Source: Primulina eburnea
Taxonomy: Eukaryota > Streptophyta > Magnoliopsida > Lamiales > Gesneriaceae
Assembly (NCBI RefSeq): GCF_022965805.1
Contig: NC_133101.1
Location: 12,251,069 to 12,315,068 of the forward strand
Direction: 5' to 3'
Length of the DNA stretch: 64,000 nucleotides
Positions 45,553 to 57,233 of the stretch are shown in pieces. The first letter of the stretch is position 1, and every line of letters starts with the position of its first letter. A model generated the notes under the pieces. That model did no database searches. It was not told the origin of the DNA and saw only the letters and a list, made by a program, of their open reading frames with translations. A program made the translations under genes and the position numbers.

Positions 45553-47613
45553 GCATAATCCTCACACTAACAGAATCACTTGACAGCCCAAAATTCTTGA
45601 TCAACTAAAAACTCAGCTAGAACAGATTGAATGCCAGGATACTTCTGAACTTGAGCAATTTCAATGTTGAGACTCAAATGCTATACATCGTATCAGTAAA
45701 ATTGCATCAAATCAATTCAATACTAAAGTCAGCAAACTTTGAAAAGTTAACAATTACCAGGATCGTAACGAGGCTACCAGAAGCGACCGCCACCATATTC
45801 TCTTCGGACCAAGCAACAGCGTTCGGATAACAAGGCGCTGATACGAGCACCGCTGCTTGGAAGCGGGAAGACATTGTTGAAGAGAATTGAAACAGAAAGC
45901 AGAGCGGCGTTTTATTATTTTGGAGTGAAGCGGATTCGATGCTTCGAACTAATTTGTGAAACAACTCGAATAGTCCAAATCGAATTACATCGTATAACCT
46001 ACATATATTTGTATTTCCTAGACTAGACTAGAAGACTAAAAAAAATCTTCTATTTTATATTATTAAAAAAAATAAAAATATTTATTTTTATGTGGATTTA
46101 GGGATTTCTCGCTTAGAGGACAAAAACAATGGATATTGAGGATGCAACAAGCATTGAAGAAATGAAGTTGAAACATTAGTCAATCTCATGCATTACCCAA
46201 TTTAGGGGTGAGTAGAAACCAAAGCCAAATCAAATAGTTGGTTTGGTTTTTAGTCGATCGATTTATATTGGTTTTAAAATTAATCATATCGAAAAAATTG
46301 GTTTTATTCAAAGTTTTGGTGAAAAATCCTAACCGAACCAATTTTATAAATATATAATATTTTTAATTATATACATATTATTTTATTTTATGTCATATAA
46401 TTGATATTATGAAAGTTTGATGATTGGTATTGGTGGCTCATTTTATAAAGCTAAAAAAATTGACCATTATCCCGTTCAATCTTCACAAGTATTTATTGAT
46501 CTTCATGATGTTTTTGTAAAAGGTTAAAAACCTCGAGAAAGAAATCTTGGATGCGAGTGAATTTACGCTTACCAAATACCCAAGTTGGATAAACATAAAA
46601 GATAAATGTCTTTCTTTCTTTAAAATGTGATAATGGATGATATTGAAGCTATTTCTAAAAGTTGAATTATTGAAAACTTATATTTATCTATTTATAATAG
46701 CTAGTTTTGAAAATTTAAATTATGATTATAAAAATTCAAAATATTTTATTTGAACAAAATTAAAATTTAAAATTGAACATCCAAAGGTTCGCGACGGTAT
46801 TGAAAAAGCCGTCGCTATATTAAGCGACGGAATTGAAAAAGCCGTCGCTATATTAAACGGCGATTTTTTTAAAAAAACCTCTGTTTAAGAAGCGACGGTT
46901 TGTAACCATAAAATGCATAAAAAAAACTACAACGTAAAAATTAAAATTATGTAGTAAATTTTCGGGGAAAAAAAATTAAAAACTGATTTGCGCGAAGATA
47001 TGCAGCTCCACGTAATGCTCGAAGATCATACCGACGAGCAAATCTACGAAATAAATACCAAAAAATGTTAGTACAAAATTAAAAAATCGAAACTTCGAAA
47101 AATTGATAGAGTTTAACTACTACTAGAGATAGACGAAAAATCGTTTAAGAAAATGTCTGCGAACCTCGGTATATATAGAATTATAGCGATGGTTTTTAAT
47201 AAAACAATCGCTATATAGCAACGGTTCAACCAAAACCGTCGCGATAATAGCGACAGTTTTGGTAAAAAAACGTCGCTATTATGGCGAAAACCGTCGCCGA
47301 TCTGTTTTATTAAACGTCGCTATTATAGAGATGTAGCGATGGTTTTCCTTAAACCGTCGCTATAATAGCGACAGTTTTTAATAAAACCGTCGCTTGTCAA
47401 ATTAAAAGAAGGTTTCCTAAAACCGTCGCTACAAAATAACGACGGGTAGAATACAAGACCGTCGCATAATGCGACGGGTACAAAACCCGTCGCACAAAAT
47501 AACGATGGGTTTATCAAACAGTCGCAATATTAGCGACAGTTTATGAAAAACCTGACGGTTTTTCTTGAACCGTCGCTATTCTAGCGACGGTATTAATTAA
47601 CCGTCGCTATGAT
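45553..47613. repeat. tandem duplication X, copy 2
   Basis: Second copy of the 2.06-kb unit, opening with GCATAATCCTCACAC. At its right end it continues into CACTA terminus sequence that copy 1 lacks, which shows where the unit was cut. Confidence 0.9.
45758..45874 (-). pseudogene. duplicated TFIIIC90 exon 1 with its 5' flank
   Basis: Identical to exon 1 at 43696-43812, with the same ATG and GT donor. It lies 2 kb upstream of the gene. As it keeps its own flank and donor, a transcript starting here could splice past the second exon 1 to exon 2 and code for the same N-terminus. Whether it is used is unknown. Confidence 0.75.
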
Positions 47614-47632
47614 TTCCGTTTTTTTTTTAGTG
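47182..47632. mobile_element. CACTA-type transposon end with subterminal repeats
   Basis: An array of CCGTCGCTA/TAGCGACGG words ends in GATTTCCG, a T run and TAGTG at 47628-47632. On the minus strand that is CACTA followed by an A run, CGGAAATC and the first TAGCGACGG. A terminal CACTA plus dense subterminal repeats is the En/Spm hallmark. The opposite end is not found, so this is a remnant. No transposase frame is seen. Confidence 0.6.
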
Positions 47633-48102
47633 ACAACCCATATCAAATATATAATATTAATTAGGAAATTGTAATTATGATCCTATTTATTTGTCTATTT
47701 TTTATTTTAGTCTTCTAAATTGTCAAATTTCCATCTTAGCATGTTATCTTAGTTTCTTTATTCTTATTTTCTTTTTGCAATTTTAGTTTTTTTCTCACAC
47801 GGTGTTAATGAAGTGTTGACGCAACGTTACATGACGATGACGTGTACATTGTCACATTAAAACTTAGAGACACAGCAAAAATATTTTTTGATCCTGAGCT
47901 GACTGATCCGATAAAAAAAATATTATCGTGGGTTCCAAAGAAAATTTCTTTGATACCTAGCAGGATGTTGGTCATCATGGTTTAAGATCTCGGAATTAGT
48001 TGGAGAATACTACTCACTAATCGATGTACTAGTTTTTGATTTAGAAAATGAAAACATAGCTTTCTTCTTTCTTCCTTGAACTTTCATTATAAAACCAACA
48101 TG

Positions 48103-48438
48103 TCACGGCCCGAGACCGAGGCGTATGGTATATGATTTCTTCTCGGTTTGGAATTTCACATTCTCACCCCAACAATTTACCATTGCATGAGTCTTGGCTA
48201 AACAATCCATTCTCAGAATGATGTCAAAATCCACCATTGAGAGTTGAATCGAGTCGGCATTGAACGCATGCATATTGTTACTGATTTTATAGTCTCGACG
48301 TAACTCGAAGGTTTCGATAGCCTTACTAGTAGGTGTTGCTATCCTAAAAGGTTTAACAAGCATTTTAGGTTTAACCCCTAATTTCTTAGTGAACCTCTTA
48401 GATAAAAAAGAATGTGTTTCACCACAATCAAACAACAC
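48103..48438 (-). pseudogene. decayed gypsy aspartic protease fragment (copy 1)
   Basis: 111 codons resembling gypsy protease: LFDCGETHSFLSKRF in place of the usual LFDSGATHSF, then DFDIILRMDCLAKTHAMVNC matching the GMDWL motif. The active-site Ser is Cys and the motif Trp is Cys, so it is unlikely to be active. Just right, at about 48480-48560, gag-like MATQSKTMSNLELE text is readable. At 48954-48980 GCTCTAATATCA before TGTCATG looks like a worn primer-binding site and LTR start. Only about 850 bp of internal DNA is left. Confidence 0.65.
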
Positions 48439-48439
48439 A

Positions 48440-49394
48440 TAAGCAGGTAAATTTTTTTATTAGAATGGTAACTTCTAAAAAAAAACTAGTGAAGGTCCCT
48501 CTAAGTTGCTAAATCTCCAGTTCGAGGTTACTCATGGTCTTAGATTGGGTCGCCATTTCTTGCTCAAACTTTGTCAAAATTATGTTCGAAAATGGTTGCA
48601 ACATGCTCGAGATTTTAGAGAATTTATGCTTAAATCGGTGTGATCTTCTTTGTGCAAAATGGGAGGGTTACTTATATGTGAGGAAGAAAAGTTTTTAGTC
48701 ACGATTCTATCCCTTAAATGCATCATTGATGAGCATAAATAGACCAAAAAGTAAGTTTGTTACCAAAAATAGAGGATGTCAAATCTGATGAGACTCTGAT
48801 TACGCCTATAAATTAGATTTTAGGTCGTTGATTGATGGTTAATATACTACCTCGAAAATAATTGTCAAGGATATGAATGCACTAGTACTTTGGCAAAATT
48901 TGACATCTTATCACGTTTTGTATATTAGTATCTCAGTAAGATTATGATCATGCTGGCTCTAATATCATTTAAATGTCATGTCCTGAGACCTAGGTGTACA
49001 GACACATTCGTTTTTTAACAATCACATAATTTTAAAATAACATGGTCGTAATACAATATATAACCAAACCAGTTTATAAAATAATCCGTCATTGTCTTTT
49101 CAACATGAAAGAAATCAAATAGTGCAGAAGAGTAAAACTTAAAACGTAAAATGACAATTGAAATATGAAAATAATCTTTCTTGGAAAGTGGTTTCTTCAC
49201 CAGCTCCAGACGTCTCATGATTTGTCCATCAACTTGTTTGTTGGTATTGTATAAGGAGAGAGGTAAGGGTGACTTAATTGGGAAACACTCAGCAAGTGGG
49301 GATTGTTCGGATATATATAACAAATACATATATTTTTTCTAAACGTAACATTTCTTAACGGAAGACATAACGTATCATAATCATATACTGAACA
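48440..49394 (-). other. worn gypsy remnant: gag scrap, primer-binding site and LTR piece
   Basis: Contains the gag scrap at 48480-48560 and a degenerate tRNA-Met site at 48954-48968, then LTR-like sequence from TGTCATGTCCTGAGACC (48981) on. A frame at 49015-49329 lies in the LTR piece and has no family resemblance. Repeated at 50871-51826. Confidence 0.45.
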
Positions 49395-49583
49395 TGAAGA
49401 TATGCAGCTCCACGTAATGCTCGAAGATCATACCGACGAGCAAATCTACGAAATAAATACGAAAAAATGTTAGTACAAAATTAAAAAATCGAAACTTCGA
49501 AAAATTGATAGAGTTTAACTACTACTAGAGATAGACGAAAAATCGTTTAAGAAAATGTCTGCGAACCTCGGTATATATAGAAT

Positions 49584-50064
49584 TATAGCGATGGTTTTTA
49601 ATAAAACAATCGCTATATAGCAACGGTTCAACCAAAACCGTCGCGATAATAGCGACAGTTTTGGTAAAAAAACGTCGCTATTATGGCGAAAACCGTCGCC
49701 GATCTGTTTTATTAAACGTCGCTATTATAGAGATGTAGCGATGGTTTTCCTTAAACCGTCGCTATAATAGCGACAGTTTTTAATAAAACCGTCGCTTGTC
49801 AAATTAAAAGAAGGTTTCCTAAAACCGTCGCTACAAAATAACGACGGGTAGAATACAAGACCGTCGCATAATGCGACGGGTACAAAACCCGTCGCACAAA
49901 ATAACGATGGGTTTATCAAACAGTCGCAATATTAGCGACAGTTTATGAAAAACCTGACGGTTTTTCTTGAACCGTCGCTATTCTAGCGACGGTTTTAATT
50001 AACCGTCGCTATATAGCGACGGTTTTAATAAAACCGTCGCTATGATTTCCGTTTTTTTTTAGTG
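49584..50064. mobile_element. CACTA-type end with subterminal repeats, duplicated copy
   Basis: The same array and TAGTG terminus (50060-50064) as 47182-47632. This version keeps the extra pair of CCGTCGC repeats and is the most complete array in the window. ACA follows the terminus, a possible 3-bp target duplication half. Confidence 0.6.
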
Positions 50065-50533
50065 ACAACCCATATCAAATATATAATATTAATTAGGAAA
50101 TTGTAATTATGATCCTATTTATTTGTCTATTTTTTATTTTAGTCTTCTAAATTGTCAAATTTCCATCTTAGCATGTTATCTTAGTTTCTTTATTCTTATT
50201 TTCTTTTTGCAATTTTAGTTTTTTTCTCACACGGTGTTAATGAAGTGTTGACGCAACGTTACATGACGATGACGTGTACATTGTCACATTAAAACTTAGA
50301 GACACAGCAAAAATATTTTTTGATCCTGAGCTGACTGATCCGATAAAAAAATATTATCGTGGGTTCCAAAGAAAATTTCTTTGATACCTAGCAGGATGTT
50401 GGTCATCATGGTTTAAGATCTCGGAATTAGTTGGAGAATACTACTCACTAATCGATGTACTAGTTTTTGATTTAGAAAATGAAAACATAGCTTTCTTCTT
50501 TCTTCCTTGAACTTTCATTATAAAACCAACATG

Positions 50534-50869
50534 TCACACCCCGAGACCGAGGCGTATGGTATATGATTTCTTCTCGGTTTGGAATTTCACATTCTCACCC
50601 CAACAATTTACCATTGCATGAGTCTTGGCTAAACAATCCATTCTCAGAATGATGTCAAAATCCACCATTGAGAGTTGAATCGAGTCGGCATTGAACGCAT
50701 GCATATTGTTACTGATTTTATAGTCTCGACGTAACTCGAAGGTTTCGATAGCCTTACTAGTAGGTGTTGCTATCCTAAAAGGTTTAACAAGCATTTTAGG
50801 TTTAACCCCTAATTTCTTAGTGAACCTCTTAGATAAAAAAGAATGTGTTTCACCACAATCAAACAACAC
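50534..50869 (-). pseudogene. decayed gypsy aspartic protease fragment (copy 2)
   Basis: Duplicate of 48103-48438. The protein differs only at the last residue, and the following base text reads CACACCCCGAG instead of CACGGCCCGAG. Same inactivating changes. Confidence 0.65.
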
Positions 50870-51830
50870 ATAAGCAGGTAAATTTTTTTATTAGAATAGT
50901 AACTTCTAAAAAAAAACTAGTGAAGGTCCCTCTAAGTTGCTAAATCTCGAGTTCGAGGTTACTCATGGTCTTAGATTGGGTCGCCATTTCTTGCTCAAAC
51001 TTTGTCAAAATTATGTTCGAAAATGGTTGCAACATGCTCGAGATTTTAGAGAATTTATGCTTAAATCGGTGTGATCTTCTTTGTGCAAAATGGGAGGGTT
51101 ACTTATATGTGAGGAAGAAAAGTTTTTAGTCACGATTCTATCCCTTAAATGCATCATTGATGAGCATAAATAGACCAAAAAGTAAGTTTGTTACCAAAAA
51201 TAGAGGATGTCAAATCTGATGAGACTCTGATTACGCCTATAAATTAGATTTTAGGTCGTTGATTGATGGTTAATATACTACCTCGAAAATAATTGTCAAG
51301 GATATGAATGCACTAGTACTTTGGCAAAATTTGACATCTTATCACGTTTTGTATATTAGTATCTCAGTAAGATTATGATCATGCTGGCTCTAATATCATT
51401 TAAATGTCATGTCCTGAGACCTAGGTGTACAGACACATTCGTTTTTTAACAATCACATAATTTTAAAATAACATGGTCGTAATACAATATATAACCAAAC
51501 CAGTTTATAAAATAATCCGTCATTGTCTTTTCAACATGAAAGAAATCAAATAGTGCAGAAGAGTAAAACTTAAAACGTAAAATGACAATTGAAATATGAA
51601 AATAATCTTTCTTGGAAAGTGGCTTCTTCACCAGCTCCAGACGTCTCATGATTTGTCCATCAACTTGTTTGTTGGTATTGTATAAGGAGAGAGGTAAGGG
51701 TGACTTAATTGGGAAACACTCAGCAAGTGGGGATTGTTCGGATATATATAACAAATACATATATTTTTTCTAAACATAACATTTCTTAACGGAAGACATA
51801 ACGTATCATAATCATATACTGAACATGAAG

Positions 51831-53525
51831 CATTGAAATTTCATCTAATTTCCATGATTTTGCTAATACATGTCCTCTATATGTTAATACTCAAGTGACG
51901 AGGCCATACAATGATTATAATCTCATCATATAGAGGTCATATAACAGTTATAATCCTACCATATAGCGGTCATATTTTATAATAGCTTTTCAAATTTTTA
52001 TTGAAATATATCAATGTTTGGAACATATAAAGCTTAGACAAGACATAAACGAATAAATTATGCTCAAACGAAATTGTTCAAAAATGAAACATAGAATATC
52101 ATACGTGTATAGAATATCATACGTGTATATACTTTTTTAATACATAAGCCCAATTACTTTGGTCTTTCTTGATTCCAAACGTGAATATGAGTTGCTAGAT
52201 TGTAGTTCAAATATAGTATTTGGTTGCTACTAGAAATTTTACTCAAAAATGGACAAAATAATGCCACGAAATATGCTGCTGAAAGCCTCGAATTTGGCAG
52301 TTTTTCTTCTTGAATTTTTGTGAGGTTTTCGGTGTTCTTTTATCTTGGTTTGATCTCTTGCTTATAGTTTGGATCTTACTTATATTTGGGAAGAGAGAAG
52401 TTGAGCGGATGCCTTAGTGAACGTTTTAAGGCTTTTAAGCAGCTTATTTAATGCTATAATGTAGCCATCAATTGGGTGTTACAATATGAATACGGACATG
52501 GCTTAATTTTTGAGATTTGTCATTATAGGTTTTCATCAAGTCATTGAATGGGTTCAAACTTATTGGATGTGCCCAAAATTTCGAGTTCTTGGGCTGTAGT
52601 ATTTATAAATTTTTGTGGCCTTAACACAACCTATTAATGAATATATAATTCAGTCTTCGGAAAATTAATCGACAAAATATACCATCCGAGCAGATCCTAT
52701 TATACATATCATCAACCACAATGCATCTGCTCCTATGTATGTCGATACCATACTGAACCTCGCCATCTGATGATCCTCGTGGAGTCGATAAATGAGTCAA
52801 AGTCTAGCACTAGTACGTAGATCATCTATGTTGTCTCGGATCAAAATACTAATGATATAAAACCTTAAATGCAGACTAATCTACTCGATAAATAATAACC
52901 AATTGGAAAGTCGGATGGAAGGTTGTCCAGTGACTCATCATATGATCACACATCTGTATGATTGAATATCTCTATGCACATACCAATGAAACATGACCTA
53001 TAACATCACATATATGTCTCGAAATAGAGTGACCAATGTATACCTTATTTTTTAATCAAAATTGGTCTTTTTTTTTCCGACGAAATTAAGGTGTAAGACT
53101 TGTCATACAAAAGTACAAAACAAATGTTTTTTTTTTTGACTATTACCCCATCATATATTGATATGAAGATTTCATTCCGTGGATTCATGAATGATTTAAA
53201 CTTTTGTCAAATTTTTGTCTACCTTTTCCTGAACTAATAATGTTGCAAATCATTAATGAATCAAGTCTTAAAAATATTTTTTTAGAAAAAAATCATAAAG
53301 AAATTAAATATTTGGAAAAAATATATATTATCAGTATATGGTATACATATGATTTATGAGCTAAATTATTTATATATCATATTAAATAAACACCATGTGT
53401 ATGTCGGCTAGTTTAAGTGTAAAGATAAAGTTAAATCATTGGGATACTTTTGCACGTGTGTGCAGATTTTGTGTGCTTACACGAATGAATCAGTTGGAAT
53501 ATGTGAAAAAGTCGTTTAAAGATGA
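51831..53525. other. AT-rich intergenic DNA without a recognised gene
   Basis: No coding frame with family resemblance. The part 52690-53040 (GTCGATACC, GATGATCCTCGTGGAGTCGA) reads like a worn interspersed repeat, but I could not classify it. Confidence 0.5.
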
Positions 53526-53720
53526 AAAAGTTGATTCTTTGATAGATTCGGATAAACATTAAATTATACAGTCACAAACACAAAACGTGGCAGTGGAGGT
53601 GTCACAAGGGTTTTTGTGAAAAAATTGATTCCTTTTGATAGATTCGTAAAAACATTAAAGTATATAGTCACAAATCACAACACGTGGCAGTAGAGGTGTC
53701 ACAAGGGGTTTTGTGTGACA
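53526..53720. repeat. imperfect tandem repeat, unit about 105 bp
   Basis: Two copies of a unit with TTGATAGATTCG, AACATTAAA, CAGTCACAAA and ACGTGGCAGT(G/A)GAGGTGTCACAAGGG. It lies immediately left of the MITE. Confidence 0.75.
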
Positions 53721-53736
53721 AAGTGTGTAGCAGGTG

Positions 53737-53966
53737 GAGGGATGACAATGGGGTGGAGTTGGGTTTGTTATCTCCATCCTAGTCTTCGAATTACATCCCT
53801 ATCCCTATGCCTGTCACGATCTTCGTTTTTTCGGGTTCGGGTTCGGTTCGCATTTCAAAAATATTAATGGGGCAACACGGCGTGGGTACAGGGATTCCCC
53901 GCCCCGATCCCCGTTTCGAGTTTTCCCCGTGGGTCTCCAAATCCGTGGGAAAAATTGTCATCTCTA
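53737..53966. mobile_element. hAT-type MITE, 230 bp
   Basis: Terminal inverted repeats GAGGGATGACAAT and ATTGTCATCTCTA. The interior is G/C-rich (GGGGATTCCCCGCCCC-like). Flanks AGCAGGTG (53729-53736) and AGTAGGTG (53967-53974) form an 8-bp target duplication with one mismatch, as for hAT elements. No coding capacity. Confidence 0.7.
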
Positions 53967-54404
53967 AGTAGGTGTTTAAATTTATGGAAAATAACTTTTT
54001 TAATCAGCCAATATTGTTTATTTTGAATTTTAGTTTATTAACAAGTTAAATTTTGGTCATTGTACACTAACTATCAGTGTTCGGTTATTTTGGTTAAATT
54101 GCTGATGCGACGCTGGATATATTAACTTTTTCGACATCATAGCAGCATTCTTTTTAATGTTAGTAAATTTTTGGTTCAACTTAACAATTTTAAATGTAAG
54201 ATCAATATTTTTTGTTTCAATGTCACAATTTTCAATATAAAATCAATACTATAAAGATAATTTTCTTAACTAAACACATAAACTAAGCTTTACAATAATG
54301 ACAATCTATTACAGTTAACTATAAAAAAATTGATTTTTTAGGATTTTTATTTGCAAAGTGATCAACCAATATTTCATAAATAGATTTTTATTAGAACTCA
54401 TTGA

Positions 54405-54770
54405 TGTTGCGGAATATCACGAACCGGAACCTTCTTGTGCATTCCAAAAACTTCTAAATAGGTGCTCTGTAGAGGTTCAAGCACTTCTAAAACATTCTCC
54501 ATATTTCATCAATTAAGAGTTTTCTGTGAAATCTTTTGTGCATACAATAATCATTTAGAATAGTATAGAATGGAACTAACTAGAATAGCGTAGATCTTAG
54601 AACCTCCTAGAGAGTTGATATGTATCGCTTTCATTGTAGAAAGCTACTAGTATAAATAGGATTAATATAAATAGGGTGAAGCTCTTATTGTAAACTACCA
54701 AGTTTTCAAGCAATATAGCATTTTCTTTCAAAGTTTTCTAGAAGCATTTTTACTCAAGTCACTTGCACAC
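54405..54770 (+). repeat. possible solo LTR (copia-type)
   Basis: Starts TGTTGCGGAATATCACGAACC, has TATAAATAGG boxes near 54650-54675, and then a leader-like stretch with AAGCTCTTATTG. The right end is not fixed and no target duplication was found. Confidence 0.4.
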
Positions 54771-54899
54771 AAGCACCAAAGGACTTTATCTATGCAGCTT
54801 ACATTGGTAAACAGATAAAGTAAATGTCATAATTGTACAAAACCGTAAAATATTATTAAAATAAAGATCGTTTTACATTAGAGCCAATAAAAACCCAAG

Positions 54900-55195
54900 C
54901 CACAAGTTGGCTCGCTGGACACCTACTCTAACAAATACAAAATACTAGGAAATTCAAATATCCAACCATATTTTTCCTACCAATTAATAGAATAAACATC
55001 CTTCCATGGTAGTTATTATGTATAGGACATATCAGTGGATTTTCACAGAAGCACCGCAGAAGGAAAAATTGGGAACACAGACATGATGACGGAGATAGAG
55101 GCCTGTCATAAATCATAGATTGTAAGGGGCTGCTAACTGAGGATTTCAGTCGAGAGGGCGGACTTTTCATTGACAATTTTTAAAGAGGAATTTCG
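54900..55195 (-). other. probable 3' UTR of TFIIIC90 copy B
   Basis: Lies directly after the stop at 55196-55198. The frame at 54928-55176 has no family resemblance. Confidence 0.45.
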
Positions 55196-56655
55196 TTATA
55201 CTAGAGGTGGGGAGAGTAAATATTCAGGCTGTAATCTTTGTAGAAGTATCCCACATAAGGGACAACATGGTGAGAAAGATTTCTTGAAGGCTGAAGATTC
55301 GAAAAAAGATTTAAAATTGGAAGGGTATAAAGGCATCGTGAAAAAAATTAGAGGTGCCAACTTTGAAGCTCGTATTTGACAACACATGCAAAACCAGGAA
55401 TATTTAGCACGGCAAAGTTGCATAGATACAGAACACCGGTGTAGCTTATGGGTTTGATCAACTCCATTGCCATTCTTCACTCCCGAACAAATGGCGTATT
55501 CTATTGATTCAAATGGCACAATTGCTGAACAAAAACTGCAATGTTCTTCATATTCAAAACTATCTCTCCTGTTAATAAAGCAAGAATGGAACCAGCCTTC
55601 AGCTAATAGATTGATACAGTATCTTAAGATGCTATTCTATGTATGTGTGCATGAATGAACCAAAAGAAGTTCAACAAAGATAAGAACATCATGAATTACC
55701 TCTTCTTTATTTTACCAACTTTGGCAGCAAGAAATTTTAGATCATCCTCGACAATTTTCTCATGAAGTGAGATATAGTGCTCCAGTTGTGGCCATTCATC
55801 AGGACGCCAACAGTCAACATCGCAAAAATTTGTTGGCACATCTGACAGAAGATCTAAAATGGCAGAAAAATATAAACCAACAAGTCTTCTCCGTAGTTCA
55901 TTTTCACAGCACAACTGCAACTCCTTCCATACATTTGTCTGTTCCTCTATGGCACTACTGAATCTTTCCAAGTCTTGGTGTTTTCTACTCTCGCTCACCT
56001 CATCATTTTTAAGCACAACATGCCTGATGATTACATTGATGAGGTGCAACTTACGGGTTGAAAGAGTGGGCAAAATTTTAAATGCGGTAGACAAGAACGT
56101 AGTACAAATGCCAAAATTGGATCCAAAATAAGATGTCAACCATTTCTGCAGAATATGCTCTACATAGTTTGGTATTGACTGTTTGAAAGACACGAGGGCT
56201 GCCACAATATCCCAAATGTTCAGAAGCCCACTGAAACTCCCACACAGACTCAGAGACCATAATATGTTTTTTTCCCACCAAATTAATTCTACCTCAGGGA
56301 AACCAGGAAATGATCCGAAATCAATATCAAAACATATATTGGAGGAAGTGTCCAATTGCTGCCCTCCAATCCAAAGGAACTCGATAGCAGCTTTCTGAGT
56401 TCTGTAAAATTACAATAACATTTATTGGTGAATCAAACATAGGTAACTGTTTGAACGGTTAGTTCTTATTGCTTCCATTCAGCTTTTGACTAAATCATCA
56501 AAATTTTCTTTTAAAGAAATGTGGGTGCTTGTTTGTTGCAAGCATCTATCCACATGGCAGTTGATATTTCATAATTTGTTACCAGAAAATATAATTTTAA
56601 AAGTTCACCTTTCCTGGTACATGGGATTTAATAAATCAGAATCAAATCTTCGAGC
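55196..56655 (-). pseudogene. TFIIIC90 (GTF3C4-like) copy B, exons 13-15
   Basis: The 3' end of a second copy. Exon 13: 56609-56655 (ARRFDSDLLNPMYQE). Exon 14: 55700-56401, 702 bp open, with RTQKAAIEFLWIGGQQ and FPEVELIWWEKNILWSL. Exon 15: 55196-55568, ending at TAA. All junctions are GT-AG and in phase. Exon 15 is Cys-rich (CSFCSAI, CSG, HRC, CMCC, CCPLCGILLQR), matching the putative zinc-finger of TFIIIC subunits. No stop or frameshift is seen. Upstream exons are missing because LTR G interrupts the intron before exon 13 at 56834. With the 13 exons of copy A the total would be about 880 codons, normal for the family. It could be the 3' half of a working gene with a huge intron, or a fragment. 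Confidence 0.75.
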
Positions 56656-56833
56656 CTGCAAATAACAGACACCAAACTTCTTAGAACTAGATTTAAGTAC
56701 AGGGGTATCAATGACATCTATTCACCATAAGGTAAAAGGTGACCAAGTGCAAGAAAAGGATCAAGAGATTCCATTGCTTAGAGTCATTTCAGTCAACTAA
56801 GCTCCTTTTCCTAGGTATTATTATATGACTACT
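56527..56833. repeat. 307-bp segment shared with 39343-39649
   Basis: Exon 13 and its flanks in both TFIIIC90 copies: equal length, five substitutions by eye. The left limit is the LTR D junction in copy A and the right limit is the LTR G junction in copy B. Confidence 0.9.
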
Positions 56834-57233
56834 TGTAGAACCCGTAATTAGACTACGTATAAGCCATGCATAATTCTAGTATTTTAAATTAAATTGACTT
56901 CATTGCATGAGTATTTATATGCTTCCTTCGAAGTTAATTATTTTATTTAAGTAGTTTATATTTTATTCTTTCAGTTATTTTAGTAAGGCCGGACTGGAGT
57001 TGGAGTTAAGAGATAAAATTTAAGATTCAGAAAAAATTCCCAGGATTCATTTTAGCTAACAAGTAAGTTAATTTAAGTTAAAAAGGAAGTTTAGGAAATT
57101 TTTTAAGCAACTTGAGGTGAGTAGGAAATTAGTTCATTTAAGTTCCATTAATTGAGGTGTTAATTCACTAAATTATTTAAAGGATAGGTAAGGCTTTTAA
57201 GGGTTATAAATTTAGTAAATAAGCAACAATTCC
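56834..57233 (+). repeat. LTR G fragment
   Basis: Starts TGTAGAACCCGTAATTAG exactly where copy A (39650) continues as GTTTCGG, so a clean insertion. Plus orientation is guessed from the TG start. It is broken at 57233 by LARD F. Confidence 0.6.

Larger units (their letters stand above)
46994..49394. repeat. tandem duplication Y, copy 1 (about 2.4 kb)
   Basis: Direct repeat with 49395-51826. The unit starts GAAGATATGCAGCTCC and includes the right repeat array, the CACTA end and a decayed gypsy fragment. It overlaps duplication X. Copy 1 lacks about 30 bp (one extra TAGCGACGG/CCGTCGC pair) present in copy 2 near 50015. Confidence 0.9.
49395..51826. repeat. tandem duplication Y, copy 2
   Basis: Second copy of the 2.4-kb unit. 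Its left junction shares GAAG with both parent ends (46994-46997 and 51827-51830), a 4-bp microhomology. It contains the CACTA end at 50060-50064 and the protease fragment at 50534. Confidence 0.9.

Noticed and set aside
43491..51826. CRISPR-like array of short repeats
   Set aside because: Repeats are palindromic, irregularly spaced and lie by a CACTA terminus in a plant genome; they are transposon subterminal repeats.
51831..53525. A further host gene between the TFIIIC90 copies
   Set aside because: No exon-like frames with family resemblance were found on either strand.
55170..55379. 69-codon plus-strand frame opposite TFIIIC90 exon 15
   Set aside because: Shadow of the zinc-finger exon on the other strand.
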